From: Bacilli bacterium
Lineage (GTDB): Bacteria > Bacillota_I > Bacilli_A > RFN20 > CAG-826
Reading direction: 5' to 3'
Length of the DNA stretch: 64,000 bases
Assembly (NCBI GenBank): GCA_024408655.1
Contig: JAKSUV010000002.1
Coordinates: 34,159-98,158 of the forward strand
Made by a program: the position numbers and the translations under genes. Positions 17,651 through 25,968 of this stretch are shown one piece after another. The notes under the pieces were generated by a model. The model had not been told where the DNA came from. It ran no database searches and worked only from the letters and a program-made list of their open reading frames with translations. Every line of letters starts with the position of its first letter. Positions within the stretch are counted from its first letter, which is position 1.

Positions 17651-18776
17651 GGGGAATTTTGGCTCGACAGGAATAAATACCAACGCCTTTTGGCACCGTA
17701 ATCCGGAAGGTTTGGTTATTACCCATAAAGGAAATCCAGCCTAAACCTTGAATACCAAGGTCACGACCTTCGTGCTCCGTAATATTAATTTCGTAGGTGT
17801 TAAAATCCGCGAGTGAATTTAAGTTCTTCGAAGAAGGAACGATGTTTTTCTTTAATAAAATTTTATTAAAGATATAATCAGTCCGCCGCGTGGAAATCCG
17901 TTTGATGTCAACCCGCCGAGAGAAGTAAGCGTAAACTTGAGTAGTCTTACCTTTCAGGAAATCAAAACGAGCAATCCCACCGATAAATAATGACACTTCC
18001 GGCCACATCTTATAATCAACTGGTTTAATTTCGCGAGCCGGCGTCACAATTTTATGTAATTCCTTTTCAAGGTGTTCAGTAATGGTATTAGTGACTTTTA
18101 AACCACCGGTATCATATAAAGTCGTATTTTTATCTAACGGAATTTGTAACACGCTTAAAGATGTTCCTGGATATTCCATTGTCTTAATTGGCCGCTGGGT
18201 TGGGTTCTTATAGTTACGTAAAATCGCGTTAATGAGGAAGGTTTTACCCATACCATCACCACCAATTAAGTAGGCATCATGGCCTTTTCTTAATTCGTTA
18301 ATCCGTTTAATAATTTCTTTAATGTGAAGCTCGGTAGTTGCGCTAGTCAAGATAATGTCTTGCACTTTAATCTTTTCCATTCTTAACCGGTGGGCAACGT
18401 CTTCTTTTAAAATTGCATCATCAACATCTTTTGGTAATAAGTCACGTTTCGTGGCCACTACTAAGACATTCCGCCCCACTAAGCGTTTGGTAATCGCACT
18501 AGAAAAAGCGGCTTCGAAGGAGAATAAATCAAGCACAAAAACGATTAAAGCGTCGGTCGCGTGCGCGTCCGCGAGAATCGTTTTAAAGGCGTCGGATAAG
18601 TCTAATTTATTAGGAACTAAATCGTAAGTTTCTTTCTTAAAACACTTATCACAAAACATCACGCGAATGTCGTTTTCAAAGAGTTCAGGCGAGATATAGC
18701 CTTCCGCTTTTGGGTCGGTGTCTTGTAAGACCGCCCCACAGCTATAACATTTACGAATGACGTTGAGCTTACTCAT
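17631..18776 (-). CDS. yqeH: Circularly permuted ribosome-assembly GTPase YqeH
   Basis: GTPase needed for 30S assembly, 381 residues. A zinc-binding CYSCG ... CDKC pair at about residues 10-45 precedes the GTPase. The motifs come in permuted order: G4 (VVATKRDLL) before G1 (GGDGMGKTFL) and G3 (DTGG), the hallmark of the family. The G1 loop is GGDGMGKT rather than the more usual GxxNVGKS, and G3 is DTGG rather than DTPG. Its start overlaps the yqeG stop by four bases. Confidence 0.92.
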   Translation of the reverse strand: MSKLNVIRKCYSCGAVLQDTDPKAEGYISPELFENDIRVMFCDKCFKKETYDLVPNKLDLSDAFKTILADAHATDALIVFVLDLFSFEAAFSSAITKRLVGRNVLVVATKRDLLPKDVDDAILKEDVAHRLRMEKIKVQDIILTSATTELHIKEIIKRINELRKGHDAYLIGGDGMGKTFLINAILRNYKNPTQRPIKTMEYPGTSLSVLQIPLDKNTTLYDTGGLKVTNTITEHLEKELHKIVTPAREIKPVDYKMWPEVSLFIGGIARFDFLKGKTTQVYAYFSRRVDIKRISTRRTDYIFNKILLKKNIVPSSKNLNSLADFNTYEINITEHEGRDLGIQGLGWISFMGNNQTFRITVPKGVGIYSCRAKIPHADKQK

Positions 18777-19294
18777 AAATAGTTCTTCCAGTTATTAAGT
18801 TTACCACATTTTTTGAGTCGCGCGCGCAAAGGTTTTTCAAAGAGCCGATTAATCTTTGTTCTAATCGGATCTTCTTTGACTAATTTTTCGGTCAATAAAG
18901 TGCGAATATGCGCAGAATTTCCGCACTGGACATCGGTCATCATTTGGTCGCCGATGATTAAACAATCATCCGGATTAATATTGAGAGCTCTTAATTTTCT
19001 TAGTAAGCGGCCCTTAAATGGTTTATTAACAAACGCAAGAAATTCAATCTCTAAATCTTTCGCGTAAGTCCGGACTCGCTTACCGGTGTTATTACTCGTA
19101 ATAACCGGCCGTAAACCATTCGCTTTTAATTGTTTAATATAATCAATTGTCCGTTTGCTCGGTGTTTTTACGCGATACGATTCAAGTGTATTATCTAGGT
19201 CAAGTAGCAAAACTTTCACATGATTTTTCACGAAAAATTTTGGATCAATCTCGTAGAGATTATTCGCATGAAAAGTCGGAGTAAAACGCTTCAT
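18773..19294 (-). CDS. yqeG: HAD phosphatase, YqeG family
   Basis: 173-residue HAD-superfamily (IIIA) phosphatase. The nucleophile motif is LLLDLDNTLESY at about residues 29-40, followed by PVITSNN (motif 2) and a late IIGDQMMTDVQCG (motif 4). It is related to mitochondrial PGP phosphatase, but its substrate in Firmicutes is not settled. Its ATG overlaps the parC stop (TAATG), so it is coupled to parC, and its own stop overlaps yqeH. Confidence 0.9.
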   Translation of the reverse strand: MKRFTPTFHANNLYEIDPKFFVKNHVKVLLLDLDNTLESYRVKTPSKRTIDYIKQLKANGLRPVITSNNTGKRVRTYAKDLEIEFLAFVNKPFKGRLLRKLRALNINPDDCLIIGDQMMTDVQCGNSAHIRTLLTEKLVKEDPIRTKINRLFEKPLRARLKKCGKLNNWKNYL

Positions 19295-21894
19295 TATTTT
19301 TGCTCGTCGTTATCTTCATCAAAGATGGAAATTTGCGTATATTTAGCGGGTTTTTTCTCGTTATTAATCGGTTCGTTCGCTGGCTTTTCGCTCACTGGTT
19401 TAGGCTTATAAGTGGACACTAATTTTGGGTTCACCACTTCACCATGGGAATATAAATATAAAAGCGTGTCGCGTTTAGCAATCCCAAGATTTGTCTTCGC
19501 GTATTTTTCAATTGGTGTGAAATAGAAATCATCAATCTTTAAATCCACTAAGCCTTTGGCTTGACTAATCGCTAATAAATGAAGTTCACCTTCACTCCGA
19601 TTAAATTTCTTCACACCCATAATTTTGTGTGGTTCACCTTTAAAGGATGGCATAATTAAGGTCGGTTTATTTAAGCGTTTAGTAATCGCGATATGTTCTT
19701 TATCAAACACCCGGTAATGCCCGTGATCAGTGATAATTAAGATCTTATTCTTTTCGTCTTGTTGATAAACAAGCATTGCGGCAATATAGGTTTTATTTAG
19801 TTTAGCGGCTTTCACTCCACCCGCCTTTGGACCAATCGGGGTTAATACTTCTTCGGGATAATACACCGCTTCCCCACTTCCCATAAAGAGCATGATGTTA
19901 TCCGCTCCGGTACTAATCGCAACATCGACGAGTCGATCAGTGTTAAGTAAACGGAACGCAGTGTATAAACGGTTACAACGAGTTAGATAAAAGTCCGCCA
20001 TCGCGGTCCGCTTAATTTGCCCATTCCGACTCACTAAAATAAAGAAGAGATCTTTCCGGAAACTCTTTAAAGTAAAGGCCCGGACAAATCGATCTTCCAT
20101 CGCATTATAGTTAATGTGATAAGAGAGTTGTTTTCCTTCTTCTTTCCAACGGATTTCGGGAATTTCGTGGACCGGGATCACAATAAAATTACCGTGTTCA
20201 GTGAAAGCAATTAAATAATCTTCGGTGTTACATTGATTATTATAAATAATCACGTCGCCTTCTTTGACACCAGGTAACGACTCTTCACTACTCTTAAAGC
20301 TCTTGAGTGAACTCCGTTTTATATAGCCATCACGGGTGAGACAAACCATCACGTCTTCTTTATTAATTAAGTCGCGTTGATCAAACACCTTTTCTTCCAT
20401 CGCCACTTCACGAATTTCGGTCCGGCGCGGATTACTATATTCACGTTGAATCACGCGTAAATCCTTAATAATTTCGCGGTTAAGCACTTCGCGGTCACTT
20501 AAGATTTCTTTTAAGCGCTTAATCTCAACATCTAAGTTTTTCTTCTCTTGATTGAGCGTACTCATATCCGTATGCGAAAGCTTATATAAAGGCATCATCA
20601 CGATGGCTTCGCTTTGCGCTTCACTAAATTTATACGCTTCGGCGAGCTTAGCTTTTGCGTCCGCTTTATCGTTACTCTTTTTAATAATCCGAATCACTTC
20701 ATCTAGATGCGCAATTGCTTTAATAAGACCATCAACAATTTCTAAACGTGCTTTATTTTTATCTAAATTATATTGCGAAACCCGGGTGACTACATCCACT
20801 TGGTGAGCAATATAACAATCAATATATTCAAGGATATTTAAGGTCCGTGGGTGGCCATCAACAATCGCCACCATATTCGCGGTATAGCTAGAAGTTAAGC
20901 CGGTTTTCGTCATTAAATATTTTAAAATCGCATCCGGATTAACTGACTTCTTACAATCAACCACAATCTTTAAACCATGGCGGTCACTTTCATCACGAAC
21001 TTCAATGATACCTTCAATTACTTTCTTATGACGAATCTCATCGATTTCGTGAACGATGTTAATCTTTACCGCTTTATAAGGAATCTCGGTAATGACAATT
21101 TTATTAACGCCATCTTCGTTTCTCACAATTTCGGCTTTCGCCGCTACCTCAATTCGACCATGTCCCGTTGCGTAAATATTTTTTAAGCCTTCGCTAGAAG
21201 AAATGACGCCACCGGTTGGGAAATCCGGGCCTTTAATAAACTCCATTAAATCAAGGGGTTCGACCCGCACACGCCGAATCCGGTAAATGACTGCTTCAAT
21301 TAATTCACGTAAATTGTGGGGAGGGATTTCGGTTGCCATCGCGACGGCAATGCCTTCCGCCCCGTTAACGAGTAAGTTTGGGAAACGGGCTGGCAAAACC
21401 ACCGGTTCATATTCGGTATCATCGTAAGTTAAAATTTTATCAACTGCGTTTTTATTTAAATCACGGACCAGTTCATCCGCTAAAGCGCTGAGCTTAGCTT
21501 CAGTGTAACGATAGGCGGCTGGGATATCGCCATCAATACTACCATTATTACCTTGAAAGGTAATAAGCGGCATCCGGACTTTCCAATCTTGGCTCATCCG
21601 GGCTAAAGCTTCGTAGACCGAAGTATCACCATGCGGGTGATATTTACCAATGACATCACCAACAATCTTCGCGCACTTTCTGGTCTTATAAGCGCTCGTG
21701 TTTTTATTCGCCCACATCGAGTAAATAATGCGCCGTTGCACTGGTTTTAAACCATCACGCGCATCCGGAATCGCCCGATCTTGAATGACATATTTCGCGT
21801 AAATTCCGTACCGGTCACCCATGACATCATCAAGGGCTTCGACCGAAATATTTTCGCGAATCACTGGCTCTTCAACTTTCTTTTTCCGACTCAT
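19294..21894 (-). CDS. parC: Topoisomerase IV subunit A
   Basis: DNA-cleaving subunit of topoisomerase IV, 866 residues, which decatenates daughter chromosomes. The catalytic tyrosine is Tyr130 in PAAYRYTEAKL. NNGSIDGD before it is the ParC rather than GyrA form. The quinolone-determining segment reads KYHPHGDTSVYEAL, with Thr91 where E. coli ParC has Ser80. The C-terminal beta-pinwheel (about 490-810) is followed by a charged tail. It starts in a one-base overlap with the parE stop (TAATG), the usual parE-parC pairing. No second gyrase pair is in the window. Confidence 0.92.
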   Translation of the reverse strand: MSRKKKVEEPVIRENISVEALDDVMGDRYGIYAKYVIQDRAIPDARDGLKPVQRRIIYSMWANKNTSAYKTRKCAKIVGDVIGKYHPHGDTSVYEALARMSQDWKVRMPLITFQGNNGSIDGDIPAAYRYTEAKLSALADELVRDLNKNAVDKILTYDDTEYEPVVLPARFPNLLVNGAEGIAVAMATEIPPHNLRELIEAVIYRIRRVRVEPLDLMEFIKGPDFPTGGVISSSEGLKNIYATGHGRIEVAAKAEIVRNEDGVNKIVITEIPYKAVKINIVHEIDEIRHKKVIEGIIEVRDESDRHGLKIVVDCKKSVNPDAILKYLMTKTGLTSSYTANMVAIVDGHPRTLNILEYIDCYIAHQVDVVTRVSQYNLDKNKARLEIVDGLIKAIAHLDEVIRIIKKSNDKADAKAKLAEAYKFSEAQSEAIVMMPLYKLSHTDMSTLNQEKKNLDVEIKRLKEILSDREVLNREIIKDLRVIQREYSNPRRTEIREVAMEEKVFDQRDLINKEDVMVCLTRDGYIKRSSLKSFKSSEESLPGVKEGDVIIYNNQCNTEDYLIAFTEHGNFIVIPVHEIPEIRWKEEGKQLSYHINYNAMEDRFVRAFTLKSFRKDLFFILVSRNGQIKRTAMADFYLTRCNRLYTAFRLLNTDRLVDVAISTGADNIMLFMGSGEAVYYPEEVLTPIGPKAGGVKAAKLNKTYIAAMLVYQQDEKNKILIITDHGHYRVFDKEHIAITKRLNKPTLIMPSFKGEPHKIMGVKKFNRSEGELHLLAISQAKGLVDLKIDDFYFTPIEKYAKTNLGIAKRDTLLYLYSHGEVVNPKLVSTYKPKPVSEKPANEPINNEKKPAKYTQISIFDEDNDEQK

Positions 21895-23813
21895 TATTTA
21901 ATTTCCTCGAAATTATCTTTCTCAGTAAAATCAACGTTTTCTGCCACCCATTTCCGGCGTAGCGATGCGTCTTTTCCCATTAAAACCGCGACGCGCGATT
22001 CGACAAGTAATGGATCATCAATCCGAATACGCACAAGTAAACGGTGACGAGGATTCATCGTGGTATTCCAAAGTTGTTCGGCGTCCATTTCGCCTAACCC
22101 TTTAAAGCGACTAATCTCGTAGCCACGGCCGACTTCCGCTTTCGCTTCTTCTAAGTCATTATCACGCCAAGCATAGCGTTCTTTTTTGTCTTTATAAACT
22201 CGGTATAATGGCGGAACTGCAACATAGACCATCCCACTAGTAATAAGGGGGCGCATGTAGTGATAAAAGAAAGTTAATAAAAGGGTTTGGATGTGCGCAC
22301 CATCAGTATCCGCGTCGGTCATAATAATGATTTTCCCATAACGGGAATCATTCACATCAAATTCACTACCAACGCCAGCACCAATCGTGTTAATAATCGT
22401 GGCAAACTCTTCGTTTTTTAGCATCCGTTCCATCGTAATTGAATCGGTATTTAATGGTTTTCCACGAAGTGGAAGAATGGCTTGATGAAGCCGGTCACGC
22501 CCTTTACGGGCGGAGCCACCCGCGGATTCGCCTTCAACAATGAAGAGTTCGTTCCGGGCGTAGTCTTTACTTTGCGCTGGAGTCAATTTATCCGAGAGAA
22601 TAATTTCGCGATTTTTCTTTTTACCGCGCGCTTCGTCTTTAGCTTTTCTTGCGGCCATACGGGCTTGTTGTGATTCAACACATTTTTGAATAAGTTTTAA
22701 GGCAAGTTCGCTATTTTCGTTTAAGTAATAAGTGAGTTTAGTGTAAATAAAATTGTTGACTAAGGCGGTCGCTTCTGGGGTACCTAGTTTACCTTTTGTT
22801 TGACCTTCGTATTCAAGTTTTTCTTCCGGAATCCGTAAGGATAAAATCGCGGTTAAACCTTCCCGAATATCGCCACCTTCAAGCTTTTTACCATGGAGCA
22901 AATCTTTCTCTTCCGCGTAATCATTGACCGCCCGAGTGATACCAAGTTTAAAGCCGGTTTCGTGAGTACCACCATCGTGAGTGCGAACGTTGTTCGCGTA
23001 GCTATAAATGTTCTCGTTATAATCGTTACTACAATATTGGAACGCCACTTCCATCTTGATGTCGTTACTATCATCGGTAAAGGAAACCACTGGTCCAATC
23101 GGGGTTTTATTTTCATTTAACGCGGCGACATATTCTTTTAGTCCCTCGTTATATAAATATTCGACTGTGTTATAAGGAATGCTCCGTTGATCAGTCACAA
23201 TAAATTTTACTTTTTTAAGTAAAAACGCGGATTCTTGTAGGTGTTTAGTAATGGTATCCCAACGGAAATCAACACTACTAAAGATCTTCTTATCCGGTTT
23301 AAAACGAACGATGGTTCCGGTCTTCCGGGTTTCCCCAATCACTTTTAGTGGCTCCACTAACTTGCCACCTTTTTCGTAGCGCGTATGGTAAATCTTACCA
23401 TCCCGCATCACGGTTACATCAAGCCACTCACTAAGCGCATTGGTGACGGAGGCGCCAACGCCATGTAATCCCGCGGAGTTACTGTACACTTTGTTAGAAA
23501 ACTTACCACCACTATGGAGAGTTGAGAAAATAAGATGAACCGCCGGAACATTGTATTTCTTTTGGATGCCACACGGAATCCCACGTCCATGGTCTTCGAC
23601 ACTTAAAGAACCGTCCCGGTGGATGATTAAAGTGATCGTGTCACCATAGCCACTTAACGCTTCGTCAATCGCGTTATCGACAATTTCCCAAACGAGGTGA
23701 TGAAGGCCACTAAGGTTCGTCGAGCCAATATACATGGCTGGGCGTTTTCTTACGCCTTCAAGCCCTTCGAGGACTTCGATATCGTTTGCATCATAATTGC
23801 GATTATTCGCCAT
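21894..23813 (-). CDS. parE: Topoisomerase IV subunit B
   Basis: ATPase subunit of topoisomerase IV, 639 residues. GHKL motifs are visible: EIVDNAIDEALSG near residue 45, DHGRGIP near 75 and GLHGVGASVTNALS near 115. The TOPRIM part has FIVEGESAGGSA and ADTDGAHI. MANNRNYDANDIEVLEGLEGVRKRPAMYIGS is the expected N-terminus, supporting the ATG at 23813, although no Shine-Dalgarno precedes it. It heads a run that includes parC, yqeG, yqeH, yhbY, nadD/yqeK and rsfS with overlapping or near-abutting ends, probably one operon. Confidence 0.93.
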   Translation of the reverse strand: MANNRNYDANDIEVLEGLEGVRKRPAMYIGSTNLSGLHHLVWEIVDNAIDEALSGYGDTITLIIHRDGSLSVEDHGRGIPCGIQKKYNVPAVHLIFSTLHSGGKFSNKVYSNSAGLHGVGASVTNALSEWLDVTVMRDGKIYHTRYEKGGKLVEPLKVIGETRKTGTIVRFKPDKKIFSSVDFRWDTITKHLQESAFLLKKVKFIVTDQRSIPYNTVEYLYNEGLKEYVAALNENKTPIGPVVSFTDDSNDIKMEVAFQYCSNDYNENIYSYANNVRTHDGGTHETGFKLGITRAVNDYAEEKDLLHGKKLEGGDIREGLTAILSLRIPEEKLEYEGQTKGKLGTPEATALVNNFIYTKLTYYLNENSELALKLIQKCVESQQARMAARKAKDEARGKKKNREIILSDKLTPAQSKDYARNELFIVEGESAGGSARKGRDRLHQAILPLRGKPLNTDSITMERMLKNEEFATIINTIGAGVGSEFDVNDSRYGKIIIMTDADTDGAHIQTLLLTFFYHYMRPLITSGMVYVAVPPLYRVYKDKKERYAWRDNDLEEAKAEVGRGYEISRFKGLGEMDAEQLWNTTMNPRHRLLVRIRIDDPLLVESRVAVLMGKDASLRRKWVAENVDFTEKDNFEEIK

Positions 23814-23824
23814 AACAATTTAAG

Positions 23825-23854
23825 ATTTTAGCACAAGGGAAAACGAAAAATCAA
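23825..23854 (-). promoter_or_regulatory. Promoter of parE, extended -10, leaderless start likely
   Basis: On the minus strand: TTGATT, an 18-bp spacer ending TGC, then TAAAAT (an extended -10). The -10 ends 11 bases before the parE ATG, so the transcript would begin only a few bases before the start codon and has no room for a ribosome site. Confidence 0.6.
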
Positions 23855-24088
23855 AAAACATTTTCGCGAGTGAGCATAATTGCGCGATGAAAAAATCGAG
23901 TTATCTTCTCGCGCACACCAAAGGAAAATTTATCATAAAATTTAGCCATAATTTGTCGAAAAATCAAGACGCATAAATCGGACAAAAATATTGATTAAAT
24001 TCTCGATAAATTTCTTCGTATAGTCAATAACATAATTTAGTTTTAATTTAGTAGTTTAGTAGTTTTTATTATTTATATATAAATAAAA
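23855..24088. other. AT-rich intergenic stretch, no gene seen
   Basis: Together with the parE promoter this belongs to a gap of 318 bases (23814-24131). It contains scattered copies of short words such as CGAAAAATCA and TTTAGTAG but no open frame, no DnaA-box cluster, and no RNA structure I recognise. Confidence 0.5.
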
Positions 24089-24110
24089 AGGCAAGAACTT
24101 AATCTTGCCT
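24084..24110 (-). terminator. Intrinsic terminator after yneF
   Basis: Minus strand: AGGCAAGA, six-base loop, TCTTGCCT, then TTTTATTT. An eight-base perfect stem with a U tract, placed 20 bases after the yneF stop; it ends the rpmG-efp-yneF run. Confidence 0.85.
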
Positions 24111-24131
24111 CTTAATTTTAATCTAACCAAA

Positions 24132-24350
24132 TTATTGGCTATTTTTCATGTTTTGAATGACTGCACGAATTTGGGCTTCACTGGGCTTACGTCCCATTGA
24201 CATAAACATCGCCCGAATCATGTTCTCGTTGATTGGTGGGTTCTTCTTGAGCTCATGCTTCATAAGTTTTCTAGCGCCTAAGAAACCAACCACGAGGCCC
24301 ACGAAAAGTAAACCAATCGCTAAGCCAAACCAACTTCCATTCCAATCCAT
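24132..24350 (-). CDS. yneF: UPF0154 membrane protein YneF
   Basis: 72-residue protein with one N-terminal membrane helix (about residues 7-25, LAIGLLFVGLVVGFLGA) and a conserved cytoplasmic tail (NPPINENMIRAMFMSMGRKPSEAQIRAV), the signature of UPF0154/YneF. Function is unknown; it is common in Firmicutes and Mollicutes. A GGAGGA site precedes the ATG. It directly follows efp. Confidence 0.9.
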   Translation of the reverse strand: MDWNGSWFGLAIGLLFVGLVVGFLGARKLMKHELKKNPPINENMIRAMFMSMGRKPSEAQIRAVIQNMKNSQ

Positions 24351-24369
24351 AATTTTCTCCTCCTAAATA

Positions 24370-24933
24370 TTATTGATTGACCCGGCCATCATAATCACCG
24401 GTATCCGTTCTTACGTAAATTGTTTCACCATTATCAATAAATAACGGGACCTTAACTTGGTAGCCAGTTTCAAGTTTTGCATTCTTCATCGCGGACTTCA
24501 CTGTGTCACCACGCACCGCAGGTTCACAATCGACAATCTTTAAAGCGACCTTCACGGGCATACTAATACCTAAGATCTCATCGTTATACGATAAGACATC
24601 AATTTCGGTATTCGCGACTAAGAAATTCATTTCCCATTTTAACCGTTCATGGGGAATTTCGATTTGTTCATAAGTCGTGTTATCCATAAAACATAACCCC
24701 ATGCCACTATCATAAAGATAGCTCATCTTCTTTTTATCGAGCCGGACTACATCAACCATGTAGCCACTGTTCCGCGAAAGTTCAATAATCGCACCCGTGC
24801 GAACATTTTTCACTTTGACTTTCGCCACCATTTTTCTCATCGCGGTCTTATTTAATAAGATGTCCATGACGACAAACATTTGGTTCTCATCGATAAAATA
24901 ATTACCGGGTCTTAATTCAGTTACATTTACCAT
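24370..24933 (-). CDS. efp: Translation elongation factor P with atypical tip loop
   Basis: 187-residue three-domain EF-P that relieves ribosome stalling at proline runs. N-terminal MVNVTELRPGNYFIDENQMFVV and the C-terminal GDTVKSAMKNAKLETGYQVKVPLFI and VRTDTGDYDGR are typical. The tip loop that normally reads KPGKG is NKTAMRKMVAK at about residues 28-38: the position of the modified Lys (E. coli Lys34, B. subtilis Lys32) aligns with Met34. A strong AAGGAGAAA site and a TATAAT at 24961-24966 precede it. Confidence 0.95.
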   Translation of the reverse strand: MVNVTELRPGNYFIDENQMFVVMDILLNKTAMRKMVAKVKVKNVRTGAIIELSRNSGYMVDVVRLDKKKMSYLYDSGMGLCFMDNTTYEQIEIPHERLKWEMNFLVANTEIDVLSYNDEILGISMPVKVALKIVDCEPAVRGDTVKSAMKNAKLETGYQVKVPLFIDNGETIYVRTDTGDYDGRVNQ

Positions 24934-24960
24934 TGTTTATTTCTCCTTCAAGCTTTTACT

Positions 24961-24966
24961 ATTATA
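24961..24966 (-). promoter_or_regulatory. Candidate -10 box, efp
   Basis: TATAAT on the minus strand, 27 bases before the efp ATG, followed by a normal AAGGAG ribosome site. No good -35 hexamer is visible. Confidence 0.4.
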
Positions 24967-24976
24967 CACGAACTAC

Positions 24977-25591
24977 TTATAGATACTCATTTTTTACGAA
25001 ACGATATTCATCTTTTAGAGTGGTTTTATTACCGTGTCCCGGATAAACAATTGTCTCCATGGGTAAGGTGAATAACTTTGTTAATGACTCGCGAATCTTC
25101 CGTGGCTCACTCGTGGGTAAATCACTCCGCCCAATCGCGTTAAAGAATAAAGTGTCGCCCGTTAGAACGGTTTTTAATTCTGGTAAATAATAGCAAACGC
25201 TCCCGGCGGTATGAAAAGGCGTATGGATAACTTTAATGTGCATGCCATAGAGATCTAATTCGTCTTGATCTTTTAATAATTTGGTCTTTACATCATCGAC
25301 CGTGAATTGGTTTAATGACATAAACGAACAGTTATAGCGGCTATTATGAAGAGCCGCTTCTTCCGCTTGATGAAGATAGACTGGCACCTTTTTCATCGTT
25401 TTTAGGCCCAAAGTATGATCATAGTGAGCGTGGGTGAGTAAGACTCCACGGAGGGTTAATCCGCGCTTAGTAATGGCTTTAATTAAACAATCATGTTCGT
25501 TATAACCCGGGTCCACCACTAAACAATCATGTTCGTTAATTAAAAGATAGGTATTACAGTTGTGATTAAAAAAGATTAATTCAATTTTCAT
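24977..25591 (-). CDS. Metallo-beta-lactamase-fold hydrolase (glyoxalase II-like, YqgX type)
   Basis: 204-residue cytosolic hydrolase. The zinc motif THAHYDH at about residues 53-59 (HxHxDH), then HTPFHTAGS, GDTLFF and PGHG give the full set of metal ligands. The short glyoxalase II-like/YqgX subfamily acts on thioesters or related substrates; the true substrate here is unknown. It sits between rpmG and efp. AAAGG lies one base from the ATG, an unusually tight spacing. Confidence 0.85.
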   Translation of the reverse strand: MKIELIFFNHNCNTYLLINEHDCLVVDPGYNEHDCLIKAITKRGLTLRGVLLTHAHYDHTLGLKTMKKVPVYLHQAEEAALHNSRYNCSFMSLNQFTVDDVKTKLLKDQDELDLYGMHIKVIHTPFHTAGSVCYYLPELKTVLTGDTLFFNAIGRSDLPTSEPRKIRESLTKLFTLPMETIVYPGHGNKTTLKDEYRFVKNEYL

Positions 25592-25621
25592 ACCTTTATA
25601 TATAAAGAGATAATCGAAAAA

Positions 25622-25774
25622 CTATTTTCTTTCCTTGTGAACGGTTTCTTTTTTGCACCGTGAACAATACTTTTTCTTTTCAATCCGTTCCGGATGTTTA
25701 CGTTTATTTTTGGTTGTAATATAGTTCTCTTCACCACAGACGGTACATTTTAAAATGATGTTCTCACGCGCCAT
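25622..25774 (-). CDS. rpmG: Ribosomal protein L33 (zinc-binding form)
   Basis: 50-residue 50S protein. [18 protein letters not shown] and [10 protein letters not shown] supply two CxxC pairs, the C+ (zinc-binding) type. The start at 25774 is chosen because it matches the family and follows a GAGGAG site; an earlier in-frame ATG is upstream of it without support. Confidence 0.95.
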   Translation of the reverse strand: MARENIILKCTVCGEENYITTKNKRKHPERIEKKKYCSRCKKETVHKERK

Positions 25775-25802
25775 AAATTTCTCCTCAATTTGAGCACTAA
25801 TT

Positions 25803-25830
25803 ATCATATCACTAATCAGTAATATCGCAA
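25803..25830 (-). promoter_or_regulatory. Promoter of rpmG
   Basis: Minus strand: TTGCGA, 16-bp spacer, TATGAT at 25803-25808, with a normal ribosome site between it and the rpmG ATG. It lies back to back with the bmp promoter; the two -35 hexamers are 14 bases apart. Confidence 0.55.
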
Positions 25831-25844
25831 CTTTTTAATTTTCG

Positions 25845-25873
25845 TTGCCATATCATTTCATATATGAAATAAT
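25845..25873 (+). promoter_or_regulatory. Promoter of the nucleoside-uptake operon with palindromic operator
   Basis: TTGCCA at 25845-25850, 17-bp spacer, AATAAT at 25868-25873. A perfect 16-bp palindrome, ATTTCATATATGAAAT at 25855-25870, fills the spacer and touches the -10, the ideal place for a repressor dimer. The same 14-bp core recurs at the start codon of the lipoprotein gene at 47.25 kb. Confidence 0.55.
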
Positions 25874-25882
25874 ATATGGGTC

Positions 25883-25937
25883 ATGAAACAAGAAAAAAGA
25901 TGAGCTAATTACTCAGGGGGTAGTGCCCCTTTTTTTA
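25883..25937 (+). promoter_or_regulatory. Attenuator-like leader of the nucleoside-uptake operon
   Basis: Between the promoter and the BMP gene is a short hairpin, AGGGG-GTAGTG-CCCCT at 25915-25930, followed by seven T: a small intrinsic terminator. No plus-strand gene lies upstream for it to end, so it must act on the operon's own leader. A six-codon frame (Met-Lys-Gln-Glu-Lys-Arg, stop) at 25883-25903 begins nine bases after the -10 box and overlaps ATGAGCTAA. The signal sensed is unknown and no known riboswitch class is recognised. Confidence 0.5.
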
Positions 25938-25968
25938 TTGTTAATGATGGCTATCAAAGGAGAGAAAA

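Noticed and set aside
19294..21894. Thr91 of ParC as a quinolone-resistance mutation
   Set aside because: The position corresponds to E. coli Ser80, but Thr keeps the hydroxyl and may be the natural residue of the lineage; no basis for a resistance claim.
23844..24060. AT-rich gap with repeated AAAAATC words as replication origin
   Set aside because: No TTATCCACA-type DnaA boxes and no dnaA, dnaN or gyrase genes; parE alone does not mark an origin.
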